NCBI GenBank assembly: GCA_030704615.1 | Contig: CM060732.1 | Location: 81,181,171-81,245,170 of the forward strand | Source of the DNA: Takakia lepidozioides | Taxonomy: Eukaryota > Streptophyta > Takakiopsida > Takakiales > Takakiaceae | Reading direction: 5' to 3' | DNA length: 64,000 bases | In this document: positions 33,295 to 45,116 of the stretch, in pieces | Layout: every line of letters begins with the position of its first letter | How positions within the stretch are numbered: the stretch's first letter is position 1 | The notes under the pieces: model-generated | Databases searched by the model: none | What the model saw: only the letters and a program-made list of their open reading frames with translations | Told to the model about the DNA's origin: nothing | Translations under genes and position numbers: made by a program

Positions 33295-36200
33295 TTATTG
33301 CTGCAAAAGCCACTCCACTTCAAAAGTGATGGCACTCGCCGCACCAGCTTCATCATCACTAGGAGGCATCTTCTGCTGTAGATTAAGCAGGCGCTCATGC
33401 AATCAACTGCAGCTGCTGGGCTGGTGCTTCAAGGTACTGCCGCAGCTACAGCTGCAACTTCTACGGGCTCAATTTTGCCAATCAGCTCCGGCACCACTTC
33501 CTCACCTGCCCACTAAGTAAACCATGGCTTGAGGGCTTAGACCTTGGCACAATCTATGGCATGAATACAACACATATCTTTATGAAAAATAATAAGGACT
33601 GCAGCTCACCTGTTGGGCCATGCCATAAAACCTGCCGAATTGAGAACAGCCAGGTTGGCAAAGTGTGCCACTGCAGAACCCACCCAGCCTGGCACTGCCG
33701 CTAGCAGGCCAATCACCCCTCCTGTTGCACCTCTAACATCTGCTCCCTCCACCCATCAATTTCTTCCATCAGCGTCTGCCATTACGGCCCTACTGTACTG
33801 TACTGTGACTTCCCTGACTCAGGTATTCAAGTCAAACAACCCGCTGCGAAAGGAGACACAGTCATTGAACAATTCGAGAGGGCACCTTGCGAACCTCAAG
33901 TGCATGGTGGGAAGGACAACAAGCATTGGAACACCCAAGCATCCAAGCTCTGCAGTGTTTGTACCCAACTGTGCAACCATCCCAACCATCTAACAGAGGT
34001 AAGCAAATTGCCACACACTCTCATGCCAGATTTCCATCCCATCATCAACCACTGGGGCTAGGAGGGCCCAGGGACAAAGTAGAACAACAGGGAACCCCAT
34101 TTCAGAAGTCATCAAATGACACCCTGTGTGTGTTGCTATGACTATCATTAAGGGCCTGGGTTCCTGCAGGATACTAACCCTCCTGGAGAAGATTGTGGGC
34201 TTTCAGCCACAGCCAATTTGCCATTTGGTAGCATACAACCTACTACACTCCAGGTGCAGGGATTGGATCCATGATTTATGGCTGGCATTGGGTCATACTA
34301 GAAGTATGAAATCCATTCCAGCTCTGCTTCTCTAGCCCTCTCTAGCTTGCACACGCCTGTGGTACTTGCTGTTGTGGTTGCGTTACCAGTCACAAGGGAA
34401 AACAGCACGGATAACGAGGAGAGATATTTTAGGGCAATGCACAGCAACAATGACTACACAAACAAAGCAAGGAGAGGAGAAATACGATAGTGAGGCAGAG
34501 GGTGCAGCGTTGGAAAAGCGAGTACGGGGGAAACTGCTGCCATATCTCTGTCAGTCTGCTCTCTTTGATGAAAGAGAATTTGGCCTGGAGCCCAATTAAA
34601 ACGGGTGATGAGGGGATTGTGGGCAGGGTCGGCATGACGAGCCAGCACGTCCAGACTGACCGTGGGTGCTAAGGGCAGAATGAACCGCACATGGCCCTCC
34701 ATTCTATCCTGCCGCCCCACTGTCCCTTGGTCAACACTATTCAACAGGCCATCTCTCTCATGGGAGTGTAGATGAAATCTAAATGATGGACATTCACTAC
34801 CTTGCTTCAACTGCACCAAAGATAGTGGTACTGATTTGCTCTACTGATTTGCTCCACTGATTTGCTCCACTGTCAGACAAAACTGATGGAATTGAACATG
34901 TTGACCTTCTCACTGGCCATAAGAAATGATCATTACCTGAAGCAAGGGTAAAGCGAAGGAGGAAGGAGACCTGCCCCAAGCATGGATCAACAACCAAAAG
35001 GGAGGGGAAAAGAGGGAGAAGCAGAAGAGATGCACAGAAGAGAGGGAAGAAAATTTTTACCTTTCGTGAAGATGCTCTGCAACTGCCATGAAATAGGGCA
35101 CTCCTATTGCCAATTTTGCATCCTACACATACGAGATTACTTTAAGATGACAATCAAACTTTTGAGCAACAATGTTAGACTGACTACTGCGTCATAAGAC
35201 TTTCGACATTACATCTGTCACACGGGTTGCTGATGCATACACATACAAGGCAGGGATATAGGACTACTCGTTCCACAATGCTTTTGATCAGAACCAAGTG
35301 TGCCAAGTCTAGGATGCGGCCTGATGCACCTTCGACCCTGGCAACAGCCCCACCACCGGCACTGGCTCCCCAGCTGTTGTTGTCATAGACTGGTTTCCTA
35401 AAGAAGAGGTCCCACTGAACAACCCTCGTGTTGAAGAAGCCACCGCATCAGCAAACAGATCCCCAACAACACGGCAGCGTGCACGCGCCCACTGCGGCAC
35501 TTTTACCATTGTCTCTTCTGAACGCAACAAATAGGCATCCACCAACCTGTTCATCCAGAGTGCACAGCTTGTTATCCAAGTGCCCTCCCATGCTAAGATT
35601 ACCTTTGCATCTTACCTTAACTCCAACTATAATGCCAGGGCGTCATCCAAGTATACCAAAATTTGACCCTGCATTTCTGTCCCTTGCGAATAGTCCCCTC
35701 CCTTCCTCTCTCTGTGAAGTTATCTCAGACATACACACACATGAATACCACCTCAATGTAGCCAAACAGGATCAAGCCACATTTGGCAACGATACTCCTA
35801 GACATAAAATGCACTTGTGGCTCTGCTTCACTTGCAGATGTGCTGACCAGTGGCTTCGTTTTGAGATCCTACAACAACCTGAGTATGCAGCATTTGAGCC
35901 CTAAAGAAGCAGAGCTGCAAAACGCACCCAGGCCATTGCACAACATCTTCAGCATAAACTACAGTTTTGTAGCCCAGCCTGAATCCCACCACCAGCTGCC
36001 TTCCATCGCCCCCAGCCATATTTATGCCCCCAACACTCCACATCAATCAGACACAGAGAAGCAATTGGTCACCAGCTCCACATCATGTCAAAACCAGCCT
36101 TTCACCGTCTACAGGAACCTCGTTGCAAACAAAGTATGGTAAGCCTCCTCTTTGTGTTGTTTCTCTTTCCTAATGTTTACTGTTGGATGGAATAAAGATA

Positions 36201-37983
36201 ACAGATCCTTGTTTAGAGGCACCCTCCAAGGTAAGCAGATTTTTGGAAGAATGAGTACACGTGGGGACAAGAGCACCACATACCGCACTAAACTGGTCAC
36301 CGCCAAGAAATATGCACACACCTCGCTTGTGCCAATCCCAATTTTGAACAGTGCAGCCTAGTAGCAGTAGCTGCCAGAAACTCTCTGGCCCCTTGACAAC
36401 CATCCAAGGACCTCCAGCAGACATCAGGGAAACATAATAGAAGGAGGGCACGATACAGACAGAAGAGCCAGAAATGATAGAGGCATGCTTATAGACATCC
36501 GAAATGTTGATGAGCTGTTTACAGGTTCTAAGACTGATTGGGTGTTTACTGTTTCTGACAACACACCATATCATTCAGGATTATGCTGGACTAGGGACAG
36601 AGCAAGTGATGTCCCACAAACTCATACCATCTTATTTAGGCACAATTCTAATAACAACTCTGAGCAACCTAATAGACAGTTGTATGACCCATTGGCATGG
36701 TTTTTAGAACCCTGAGGCCAGAATGTTCATTCAGCTTAAAGATGGCTGATAAGTTGAAGTGGGAATGGGACATACCTGGCATCTGTCAATCTCATCAAAT
36801 GACTGCAGAAGCTGCAACTCTCCACCTGATGCATGTGGACAGGGTGCTAGCACCACCTACCCACCCACCAAATACACAAGTTAGCATGGCTGTTAAATCA
36901 ACTGTACACTCCTTTGAGAGAGCACTTTAATGTCCGAAGCCTGAAACCTATAGCCACACACTTGAGAAGTTTCATGAGAGTGGCCTGATCAGGCCCTTTA
37001 TGAGTCCTGGAGGTAGTTACTCCAACCTCGTTGCCAAAATTTAAATCTAAACTTCACCTAAGACTCCTGCTGATTCTATGTCATCCCTACCTTTGCATGC
37101 TGAAGTTTAGTATCAATTAGGTGCACAGGTCCCCAATGGAACAATAATTCACAATGCATAGCAATTTACCTGGTTTCTCAGTCACAACAGAGATAATTAC
37201 TGCAATCAGGGGGTCAATCATAGATGTGCCCTTTCAAGAAGGGGAAGAACCACCTGAGGCTATGAATGATTGAGCAAAAGTGTAGATGGCACACCGATAT
37301 TCGGAGATCCCAGGCATGGCCCCCAAAGTGGCTTCGCAGTGCCTCCACTACTGGCTTAACCCATGTCGCCACCTCCCCTGGGCCATTGGTCAATATCACA
37401 ATGTCCACTGGATCCTTGTGGGTCTTCTCAGACTGAGTCACACTACCAAAGCCATGTGGGCTGGATATAGCTGCTATCCTCACTTCCTCCCTCCACCGTT
37501 TCCAACCACCTGTCCCTGTACAATGCGGCACATTTTGCATAATATGTCATTCTGCCACAGTTGTCCAGTGTCGACCAATGCTTGCACATCTCTGTGTGTG
37601 TGTCTCTCTCTCTCTCTTCGTTTTTCTGCTCTCCAGTATGACTACAGCAACCACTGTAAGACGAGCACAGTTAATAGGTGAATAATAGAAACATGTGCAT
37701 CAGAAACCTCTGTCCATAAATTCTGAGCGTAACCAAGACGTTCTCTAACAAAATTCTGCACGTGGCGGAGAAATTTCTCCAGCACAGTAAAACAGATAAA
37801 AAAAATACCTCGATCCAAAGAAGAGATGCAAGCACAACTTGCAATGCCTCGAGATTTCTCAGATTGCTGTCCGGGAACCTGCAAAAAAGTTCTGCACTTT
37901 CCAGCAGTCCTGCCCCTGCAAACGGTCTGCTGTCTTCCGTAATGTCCACTGATCTTTGGCTTCCAACACAGCCCAGCCATCAT
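33295..37983 (-). CDS. Lipid-A-disaccharide-synthase-like glycosyltransferase of cyanobacterial type, plastid-targeted (about 11 exons)
   Basis: Exons (minus) are 37983-37809, 37515-37295, 36856-36776, 36391-36284, 35995-35928, 35567-35330, 34970-34937, 34800-34535, 33989-33895, 33732-33610 and about 33512-33295. All junctions from exon 1 to exon 10 are phase-consistent. The first 58 residues are basic and Ser-rich, a probable plastid transit peptide. The core has DPVDIVILTNGPGEVATWVK, VVLAPCPHASGGE, WDWHKRGVCIFLGGDQFSA, FRLGYKTVVYAED, CRVVGDLFADAV, VVGLLPGSK, RFILPLAPTVSLDVLARHAD, LGTNTAELGCLGVPMLVVLP, AGFMAWPNR and WAGEEVVPELIGKIEP. This order matches a cyanobacterial family related to LpxB whose reaction is unknown; it is distinct from true LpxB. 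Exons 5, 7 and 8 have less certain edges. The junction of exons 10 and 11 does not close in frame, and exon 11 needs two more frame changes, so the 3' end may be broken. Confidence 0.78.
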
Positions 37984-39530
37984 CCCAAAAGGGCAAGCCG
38001 CAAGAGATACTCCACAGCGCAATCTCCTCCAAAACGCCTCAAAAACCCGTGACTATTGAAGCCAACCAACCAACTCCCTGACCACACAAGCACCCCACAC
38101 GTCTGCAACACTCCCTGGAGGTCCGCCCTTTATTTATACCTGCTACGAACGAAACGATTTTACAAGAGCCCACAGTGCTGAAGTGGTAACTCATGCCCAC
38201 CGGTTTTCTCCTTCTCTTCTGTTGATGGGAAACTTGAATGGCAGAACGCACAATGGCCTGACCGAGTAGTTGTCGACGACTCTTTAACTCGCGGACATAA
38301 TCTAGTCTTACTGTTCAATTCGCCTCTTTCTTGATCGGAGGCGGCTGATGTGGGTCCGCGGTGATGAGTGATTCTTGCTGATGACTTGCCCAATCTCAAC
38401 GAGTCACGAATCATCTAGTTCTACCTACTCTTATCCGAGGCCTGCATATGAGAAGGGTAGCGACAGAGTCGCAGGTCTTACGATTTCTTGACTTAGATCT
38501 AAATTGAATGCAAGAAATTCATATCTTCGTTGCCTACAACAAGATGTTTGCCCTAGCCTAACCGTGGATTGACCTACCTACGTGGTAGGCCAAATGGGCA
38601 ATCTGTAAATAACATCTAGGGCCCGTATTTTATCATAATGCCCAAATTTCTGGACAAGGCGCTATGTAATGTTACTTCGCTCCCAGGTTTCCCTTAAGAA
38701 AAACTAAGAAATTACTGTTCACGTACTTATCAGAGGAATTCGAAAACAAATATTACCTATGGAAAGGAGGCCAAAATCTGACAATTTATCCTCCAGATTT
38801 ACAAATACATAGCAATCTATCTCACTTTTTGGAATCTCGGTCTGATTTTTGGGGAAAACATTCCTTTAGGTGCCATATAATCAGATTGTGGAAGGCTTGT
38901 ATATGGGAAAATTCAACTTGATACTTGAATTTGGTGGTCGAACCAGCTTATCCATGCACAAATTATTAAAAAAAATGAGAGGCCCCTGGACAAGACTGTC
39001 AGGGATTGCATCCCACACATATCATATAAAAGACCGAGCAACAGTGAAAGTTGGGGTGAATGCAAAGAAAACGAAATGTACTTACCCAAAGCACAACATG
39101 CTTGCAACCCAGCAATTGCCATGAACTCGCTGCTGCTTCTGAGAGCAATTCTGACTGACTGCAGACGTCCCACCCTCAAAATAACAATTAGTATTTTAAC
39201 ATATAAAGAGACTTAGGGTCTTTAGTCTTAACCCCTAAAGGATGAGGTAACCCCAATCGACCGGTTTCAGATTTCATCCATGTGTAGTTTTTATGGATGA
39301 CAGTGGATGGAAGTGAACCCTGAATGTAATGGTGCACATTAGGGAGGAGCACATGTGAGAATTACAACGCTCTAAAATAACTAAAGCTCTACTCTTTAGA
39401 ATTTTCCAAGAATCCTAACCCTTCGCGCAACAATTGAACATTGTCATGACAGTGCCCTCACACCCAAAGGAGGTGCAGTAAGTATATCGTCCTCTCATTA
39501 TTCACATAAGTTACCCTTTAGTTGGGTGTA
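37984..39530. other. Intergenic DNA upstream of the LpxB-like gene
   Basis: No gene recognised. Short open frames near 38160-38414 and 38870-39179 lack motifs. Confidence 0.5.
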
Positions 39531-39534
39531 ATTT

Positions 39535-39962
39535 CATTGATACTAGGGTAGCATGTGCCGTTGGCCCAAGTGTCCAGTGTCATCTAAGTCCAAGTGCAAT
39601 CCCCTATGTATCTTGAGACCCTCACGTTTGGGAGATCTAGGCATAGGGTAACCTGCGCCATTGGCCCATGTGTTAAGAATTGAAAAGTCCAAGTGCAATC
39701 CCCTATGTATTCAAGTAGCGTCTCCTATGCCGTTGGCCCATGTGTGAAGAATTGAAATCTAAGCCCAAGTGCAATTTCTTATGTATCCAAGTGGGTCTCT
39801 TATGTCAAGGCCCAAGTGCGACCTCTAGTGTAGCCTATGCTGTTGGCCCATGTGTGAAGAATTGAAATCTAAGCCCAAGTGCAATCTTCTATTTCATGTA
39901 TCCAAGTGCATCTCCCGCGTACAGTCCCAGTGTCCAATGTCATCTAAGTCCAAATGCAATCC
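39535..39962. repeat. Degenerate tandem repeat built on two phrases
   Basis: The phrases GCCGTTGGCCCATGTGTGAAG and AAGTCCAAGTGCAATCCCCT recur four to five times each with spacing of roughly 70-110 bp and variable linkers. The array ends at the poly-T of the adjoining SINE. Confidence 0.7.
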
Positions 39963-39974
39963 CATATCTGATCA

Positions 39975-40076
39975 TTTTTATTTTTTTTTTTTTTTTTTCA
40001 GAGAGCCTACGACCAGATTTGAACCGGAGACCTTTCCCTTGATATCTCTCCCGTCGAGGCTCCAACCAGGAATGCC
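39975..40076 (-). mobile_element. tRNA-derived SINE, family 4, with poly(A) tail
   Basis: Minus strand: CTGGTTGGAGCCTCGACGGG, then TCTCCGGTTCAAATCTGGTC (near-consensus B box), then GGCTCTCTG and an uninterrupted A run of about 18-20 (39980-39998 on the plus strand as T). It differs from families 1-3 in having a simple poly(A) tail. Confidence 0.6.
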
Positions 40077-40259
40077 CACTTTGCCATTTTTTTTGTGAAT
40101 TTTCAGCGACCAAAAGTACTTGGAACTCGACATCTCCCACCGCATGTCCAAAAATCATGAGACCAAGCCCGTGCACCCCTCCTCTCCTCGTCAAGGGCTT
40201 TCCAACGGTACCAAGCACCAGGGGCTGGGGCCTTGCGGTTCAGGACATCTCAACGTGAC

Positions 40260-40291
40260 GAAACAAAACAAAACAAAACAAAACAAACAAA
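40260..40291. repeat. (AAAAC)n microsatellite
   Basis: Five to six AAAAC units follow the SINE at 40 kb. Confidence 0.85.
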
Positions 40292-40965
40292 TCATCTTAC
40301 TTCATATATTGATTAATTTAACCAACATGACAGACCAAAAGCTTCGATTTTGGGATGTTGGACGGTTACTGGAAGCAAGAGAAAAAGACCTCACTTTCTT
40401 GAAGGGGATTTCAAGAGAGTTTTTTGGCTTGTTTGAGATTGGCAGCTCAAGTAGTTACCCCCAACCTTGAACTCCAACATGCACAAACCGATGTTATAGT
40501 CTGAGGGAGTCAAGCCGCATCAATCAATAACAACATACCCAAATACCTTACAATCACTATATGAACTTTCAAGCAGCCACCATAGGATTGGATCTTGGTG
40601 GGTTAAGGCTAGCTTTTGACAAAAGGCTAGCTTTTGACAATATTCATGCAAGTTCGTCAAGGGCTCCATCCAAAGCCACACCACGAGAAACAAACAAACA
40701 TGTCCAAATTTAAGATGCTGAACAAACTTGTGCACAGGGCTGCCCCTCTCATCAAGCTCATTAAAATTCATATTCACTTCCATCTTCAAGCTTTGGAGAA
40801 ACTCCACCACCCAAACCCAGAATTAGGACAGCACTCTGATTTCCATCCACTGTCACCAGAATCAGTCAAAAATCACCCCTTCAGTCAAGTGCAATTGTGG
40901 GCTGACTTCCCACCTATGCCGGGGTAGACCCCACTATCATTTCATGTGGACATGCCAAAGGAAAT
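40292..40965. other. Intergenic DNA
   Basis: No gene recognised. A short duplication (GGCTAGCTTTTGAC, twice near 40610-40640) is visible. Confidence 0.5.
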
Positions 40966-41151
40966 GCACTCAACAGTACATGATGGTCAATACACTCAGG
41001 AAATGGTGGATGGTCTGAGTAGCTACATTGAATGAATGAAGCAAGACACTTGAATCTTGCACTCAACAGTACATGATGGTCAACACTCTCAGGAACTGGT
41101 GGATGGTCTGAGTATCTACACAGATCAACGGATGAAGCAAGACACTTGTAT
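40966..41151. repeat. 93-bp tandem duplication
   Basis: GCACTCAACAGTACATGATG at 40966 recurs at 41059. Both units continue through GGTGGATGGTCTGAGTA and end in AAGCAAGACACTTG. Confidence 0.85.
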
Positions 41152-41327
41152 CTTTCCAAGAAAACATCCTTTCACCAGTAATCACCACAAGAACAAATCT
41201 CATCTTCAAAGTGGTGGAAAGCAGTTAGCATCCCAAACAACAATTGCTCGGCCAACAATCTTTGAGATGAATTTGGTGGAGGTGTGGCAGTCTCCACACA
41301 TCGAAGATTCTTGATGAGTCGTGCTGA

Positions 41328-42277
41328 TCAGCCCAAAACCAATGGCCAGCTTCTCACTGTGGAGGCAAAGAGAAAATTCTTTTCCTCCACATCATGCAAT
41401 ACAAAGCGCGTGTCAAGCACATACCCCGCCTCCTTCATCTGCCCAGACAATTGTCTCAGCTCAGCATGGATTTCCTTAATTTTGGGATGCAACTTGTCAT
41501 CTACAACAAAGGTGTGCACTTTGTTGCCAACCTCAATGCAACAGCGACCTGGCTCCTTTCCAACCCCTCTGACCTTCATCATTCTTCTCACCTTTGCAGT
41601 ATCATCCCACGCCCTTTCCCACGGCTGCCAGGCTTGCACAAGCATTGCAAACGCACATAAACGTGATGTGGTTGCACTTCACCCCTTCCTCCATCATTGG
41701 CATACATGTCCACCAGGCCAGTGTTCAGGATGACATCTCGTACAATTCCAGCTTTGACGATGTCACCATGGACCTCCAGAGCTCCCAGGCTTGCACACGC
41801 ATTGCAAACACAAACAAATGTGATGTGGTTGGTTTTCACCCCTTCGCACATCATTTGCTCATAGGTCTCCAAAGCCTCCATCCCGCACCCTTGTCGTGCA
41901 TATCCTGCAATCATCACACTCCAGAACACCACATCACGTTCAGCCATGCTGTCGAACACTCCACATCCTCGATGCACCCACGTTTGACATACATGTCCAC
42001 CAGGGCAGTGTTCAGAATGAAATCTGGTACAATTCCAGATTTGACGATGTCACCATGGACCTCTTTGCACTTTTCCAGGGCTGCCAGGCTTGCACACGCA
42101 TTGCAAATGCAAACAAACGTCATGTGGTTGGGCTTCACCCCCTTCGCAGATCATTTGCTCATAGGTCTCCAAAGCCTCCATCCTGCGCCCTTGCTGTGCA
42201 TATCCTGCAACCATCGCACTCCACAATACCACATCTTGTTCAGCCATACTGTAGAACACTCCCTTCATAAAATGCAC
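41328..42277 (-). pseudogene. PPR-DYW gene remnant, frameshifted and truncated in the DYW domain
   Basis: Read from 42277 downward: SMAEQDVVLWSAMVAGYAQQ, EALETYEQMICEG; frame change; HMTFVCICNACASLAALEKC, KEVHGDIVKSGIVPDFILNT, ALVDMYVKRGCIEDV; frame change; a near-duplicate block SMAERDVVFWSVMIAGYARQ and ITFVCVCNACASLGALEVHG; then the E/E+ part VGKEPGRCCIEVGNKVHTF and [36 protein letters not shown]. It stops after the start of the DYW region, before the zinc-binding HxE and CxxC residues. At least three frame breaks separate good motifs. It is probably a decayed relative of the fragments at 13-16 kb, which lack exactly this C-terminal part. Confidence 0.85.
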
Positions 42278-43644
42278 CTAATCACCAGAAAATTCAATAT
42301 GTCTGCTTTCCCAATGCTTTAGAAAAGGGCACCTGCATAAACCCTATATGCTCCAAAAACATAGTGTGCACCAAAACCTGAAGCTGTAAAGTGTCAGATG
42401 CCCACTAATATCTAATGATAATAATCACTACATGTACCCTCAAAACACTGGCAGGTGGATCATGCAGCAATGGCCCATACCACTGCTACATACAGAGTAC
42501 TTTCGCCTGGCATTCCACGTACGTGTCTAAGAGAGATGGACAACTCACACACAACAAGTCCATGCTTGTGTGAGGCGGGGCGCTGGGGTCTATGGCCAGA
42601 AGGCTACAACAAACATACTTCTATGAGTAGATTCTCTCACTTCCTCTCTTTCCCTCTTCAGGAACATGAAGAACATTCTCCTGCACCTCTGTTCAACAAC
42701 TTGAAAATCTATCCCCACATTCATTCCAGCATCCTTTTGGCGCAGATAAACTAGAACTGCTTGCCCACCTGGAGGCCCCTACGGGTTTTCTTTAGTCGGT
42801 GGATGCTGGAATTACTTATGGCTGGTGAAATTCCCATCAGGCGCATGCGCTGCATTCACAAATCAGATAACCACCACATATCAGAGAGAGTGAGCTGCCT
42901 CCAAATCTCATAGATCAATACAGCAACCTAGGGAGCAATTTATATCTCGAAGGGTGCCAATTGACAATGTCGTTGGAATAGCTGGAATTGGGTTATCCGT
43001 GACTTACAAAAGCAGCCGACCATTGGTGGTTTTCACTGTTGGGGGAAGCCTCCTGGGAGTGAAAGTCTCCGAGCTTTGATTGCAGATGGCAGGGCAGCCC
43101 TTGTGATGAACTGATTATGGAACAAAAGCAAGAACCCTGATTACTACAAACTGCAAAGGTGGTCATCCCTAACACTCGGCTCATCTTTTCAGTTGTCGAC
43201 ATGTAGGGGTGTCATAACTCCAAACCCGAGACAGGAGGGAGGTGGAGACTTCAGCAATGTGTGAGACAATCTGGCATCTACATGTATCAGTGAGGTCCGC
43301 AGGGTCCACGCGCCCAGCTTCTTCTACGGATGCATTGATCTAGAGATGATTGATCGCTGCCGACTCTGCGAGGCTCCCGTACACAAAACTGACGACGACG
43401 ACGACATGGCTGACGACGACGACGTGCATGACGACGATGACATGGCTACGATGGCGTGGCTACGATGATGTGGCGAAGAGCATTATGGCACCCTATTCCT
43501 ACTCTACGCTAAACTAGTCGCCGACCTTCAGTCGTCGCTAGAATTTTCATACATGTTTTTCAGCAAACTGTAGCCCTTACTCATGAGACTTCATCCAAAT
43601 TGGATGAAGTTTACCAGGAAATGTCTTTTAAGTTTTCCCAAATT
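42278..43644. other. Intergenic DNA with a GAC trinucleotide tract
   Basis: 43388-43450 is a run of GAC/GAT codons interrupted by ATGGCT, giving a short acidic reading on the plus strand that stops soon after. No gene recognised. Confidence 0.5.
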
Positions 43645-44307
43645 TTATATTTCGGGAGAAGGATTTCTTGGATGCAAAATCCCTACAGTCCGACGTTTCC
43701 AAAATATTCGCGCACTCATCCTCGACAGTTTTGCCCATTTTGAGGCCGTTTCCAGGGTGAGCTCTGGGTGGGCCTCAACTGTTTCGCTGAAACATGCCCT
43801 GGGGTTCCCCTCAGGAAACTGCAGCGTGTACCGCAAACTCTCGGTCCTCCAACGTGTCTTTGAGCTTGCCTCACTGCCCTCCACAGCCACAGCTTCAAAC
43901 CTTTCAATCTCGGTAGCTTCCTCCTTCTCCGTTTCCTTGCTGTAAAGGCCCACCTTCTGCAATACGGCCCCTACATCGACATTGTTCTTGATGGCGATAA
44001 AACACCCCGTTATGGATGCGGCCGACACTGACAAGTGCACCCCTATCGCTACCCTGCCATACTTTGATAACAATTCTTTCAGCCCTGCCGCCGAGAAAAC
44101 TCCTGCCATGACACCCATGCCAGATAGAGAAGAAAGACTCAAGGAAACCTCGCCTACTGGAGAAGACAATCTTCTTAATTTGTCACGAGTCTCTGGCGAT
44201 TGTCTAACTGATGTGCACGCGGGTACGAGCTGATCAAAATGATGGTCCAACCGACAAGTTACCCACAGCAGATACGCTCTCCGACGTATAGCACCCACCA
44301 GAACCAT
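43645..44307 (-). CDS. DUF1279 (FAM210-like) protein, 5' part
   Basis: The open frame starts at ATG 44307. Residues about 1-65 are basic and Ser-rich, fitting an organelle presequence. Residues 76-120 match the first half of the DUF1279 domain: LKELLSKYGRVAIGVHLSVS, then AASITGCFIAIKNNVDVGAV. FAM210/DUF1279 proteins sit in mitochondrial or plastid membranes; plant functions are poorly known. The second half of the domain is not found in this frame after residue about 125, so a splice donor probably lies in 43700-43930 and the remaining exon(s) were not identified. The 3' boundary given is the end of the open frame, not a confident gene end. Confidence 0.65.
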   Translation of the reverse strand: MVLVGAIRRRAYLLWVTCRLDHHFDQLVPACTSVRQSPETRDKLRRLSSPVGEVSLSLSSLSGMGVMAGVFSAAGLKELLSKYGRVAIGVHLSVSAASITGCFIAIKNNVDVGAVLQKVGLYSKETEKEEATEIERFEAVAVEGSEASSKTRWRTESLRYTLQFPEGNPRACFSETVEAHPELTLETASKWAKLSRMSARIFWKRRTVGILHPRNPSPEI

Positions 44308-44848
44308 GTGGAAGATGAGGGCAGTCGAAGTTTTGCTTCAAGCGGGGAGGGAGATCCGTTGTTCTATCGCCCCACCTCTCTCAATACCCACCACCACCCC
44401 AGCCGTGCTTTACCTCTTTGTGTTGTTGTGGATCTACTGGTTTTTCTCTTTATCTATCTCTCTGGTTCTGAAGCATTTGGTGATGCGTAGTCTTCCAGAA
44501 CAAGCTCTGATTTGCTGCCTCGCTGCTGTCAAGTGTGAGTGGATTTGAGGGCGTCTCATCAGAACGCATAGATAGATAGATAGAGGCGCCTTCCTATGGA
44601 GGAGAGGAGGAACCTTAGGCGGCGTAAGGTGCCATGCTCACAAGTTCCTCCATGTAAGGCTCCATCCTCTCTAACTAAAACATCCTGGCCGGGTCTTTAC
44701 GAATGTAACACCATGGGGATGACCCACCATAAAATTGAACGTTGTTCTCAGAATTGGTCGCGAGTAGTGCGGAGCAACGTGAAGCCCTAGTAGTTCGATG
44801 CAAATAGAACCATCCAAAAAGGGCTTAGCCACATATACAAAAACATGC

Positions 44849-45055
44849 ACATCGGCTGGTAAGTGCACAGTATGTCGCCCTGGTGGTTCGGGGTTCAAAC
44901 CCGCTGCCCTGCCCCCTGTGTAGGATTGTTCATGACGGTATGGCTGGGCATTGTTAGTCCTGTAGGTCTCCATGGCCCATAATTGAAAGGGGGTTAATCC
45001 GTCCCCCTCCTCAAGGGCCTGAATTGTGGGCGGTCGCTCCCTTCCTTTATAAAAA
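44849..45055 (+). mobile_element. tRNA-derived SINE, family 2, copy 1
   Basis: AAGTGCACAGTATGTCGCCC, then GGTTCGGGGTTCAAACCCGC (B box with perfect GGTTCAAACC), a body ending GGCCCATAATTGAAA, a stem-loop at 44989-45007, and a tail CTGAATTGTGGGCGGTCGCTCCC. A second copy follows 60 bp later in the same orientation. Confidence 0.8.
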
Positions 45056-45116
45056 TGTTTAAAAACAAATTAATAGGTGATAAAAAATTAATTAATTAAT
45101 TTTCCAAAAAAAACAT

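Noticed and set aside
38160-38414. 84-codon minus-strand frame as first exon of the LpxB-like gene
   Set aside because: The ATG at 37983 gives a transit-peptide-like exon whose donor phase fits exon 2; the upstream frame has no supporting splice signal.
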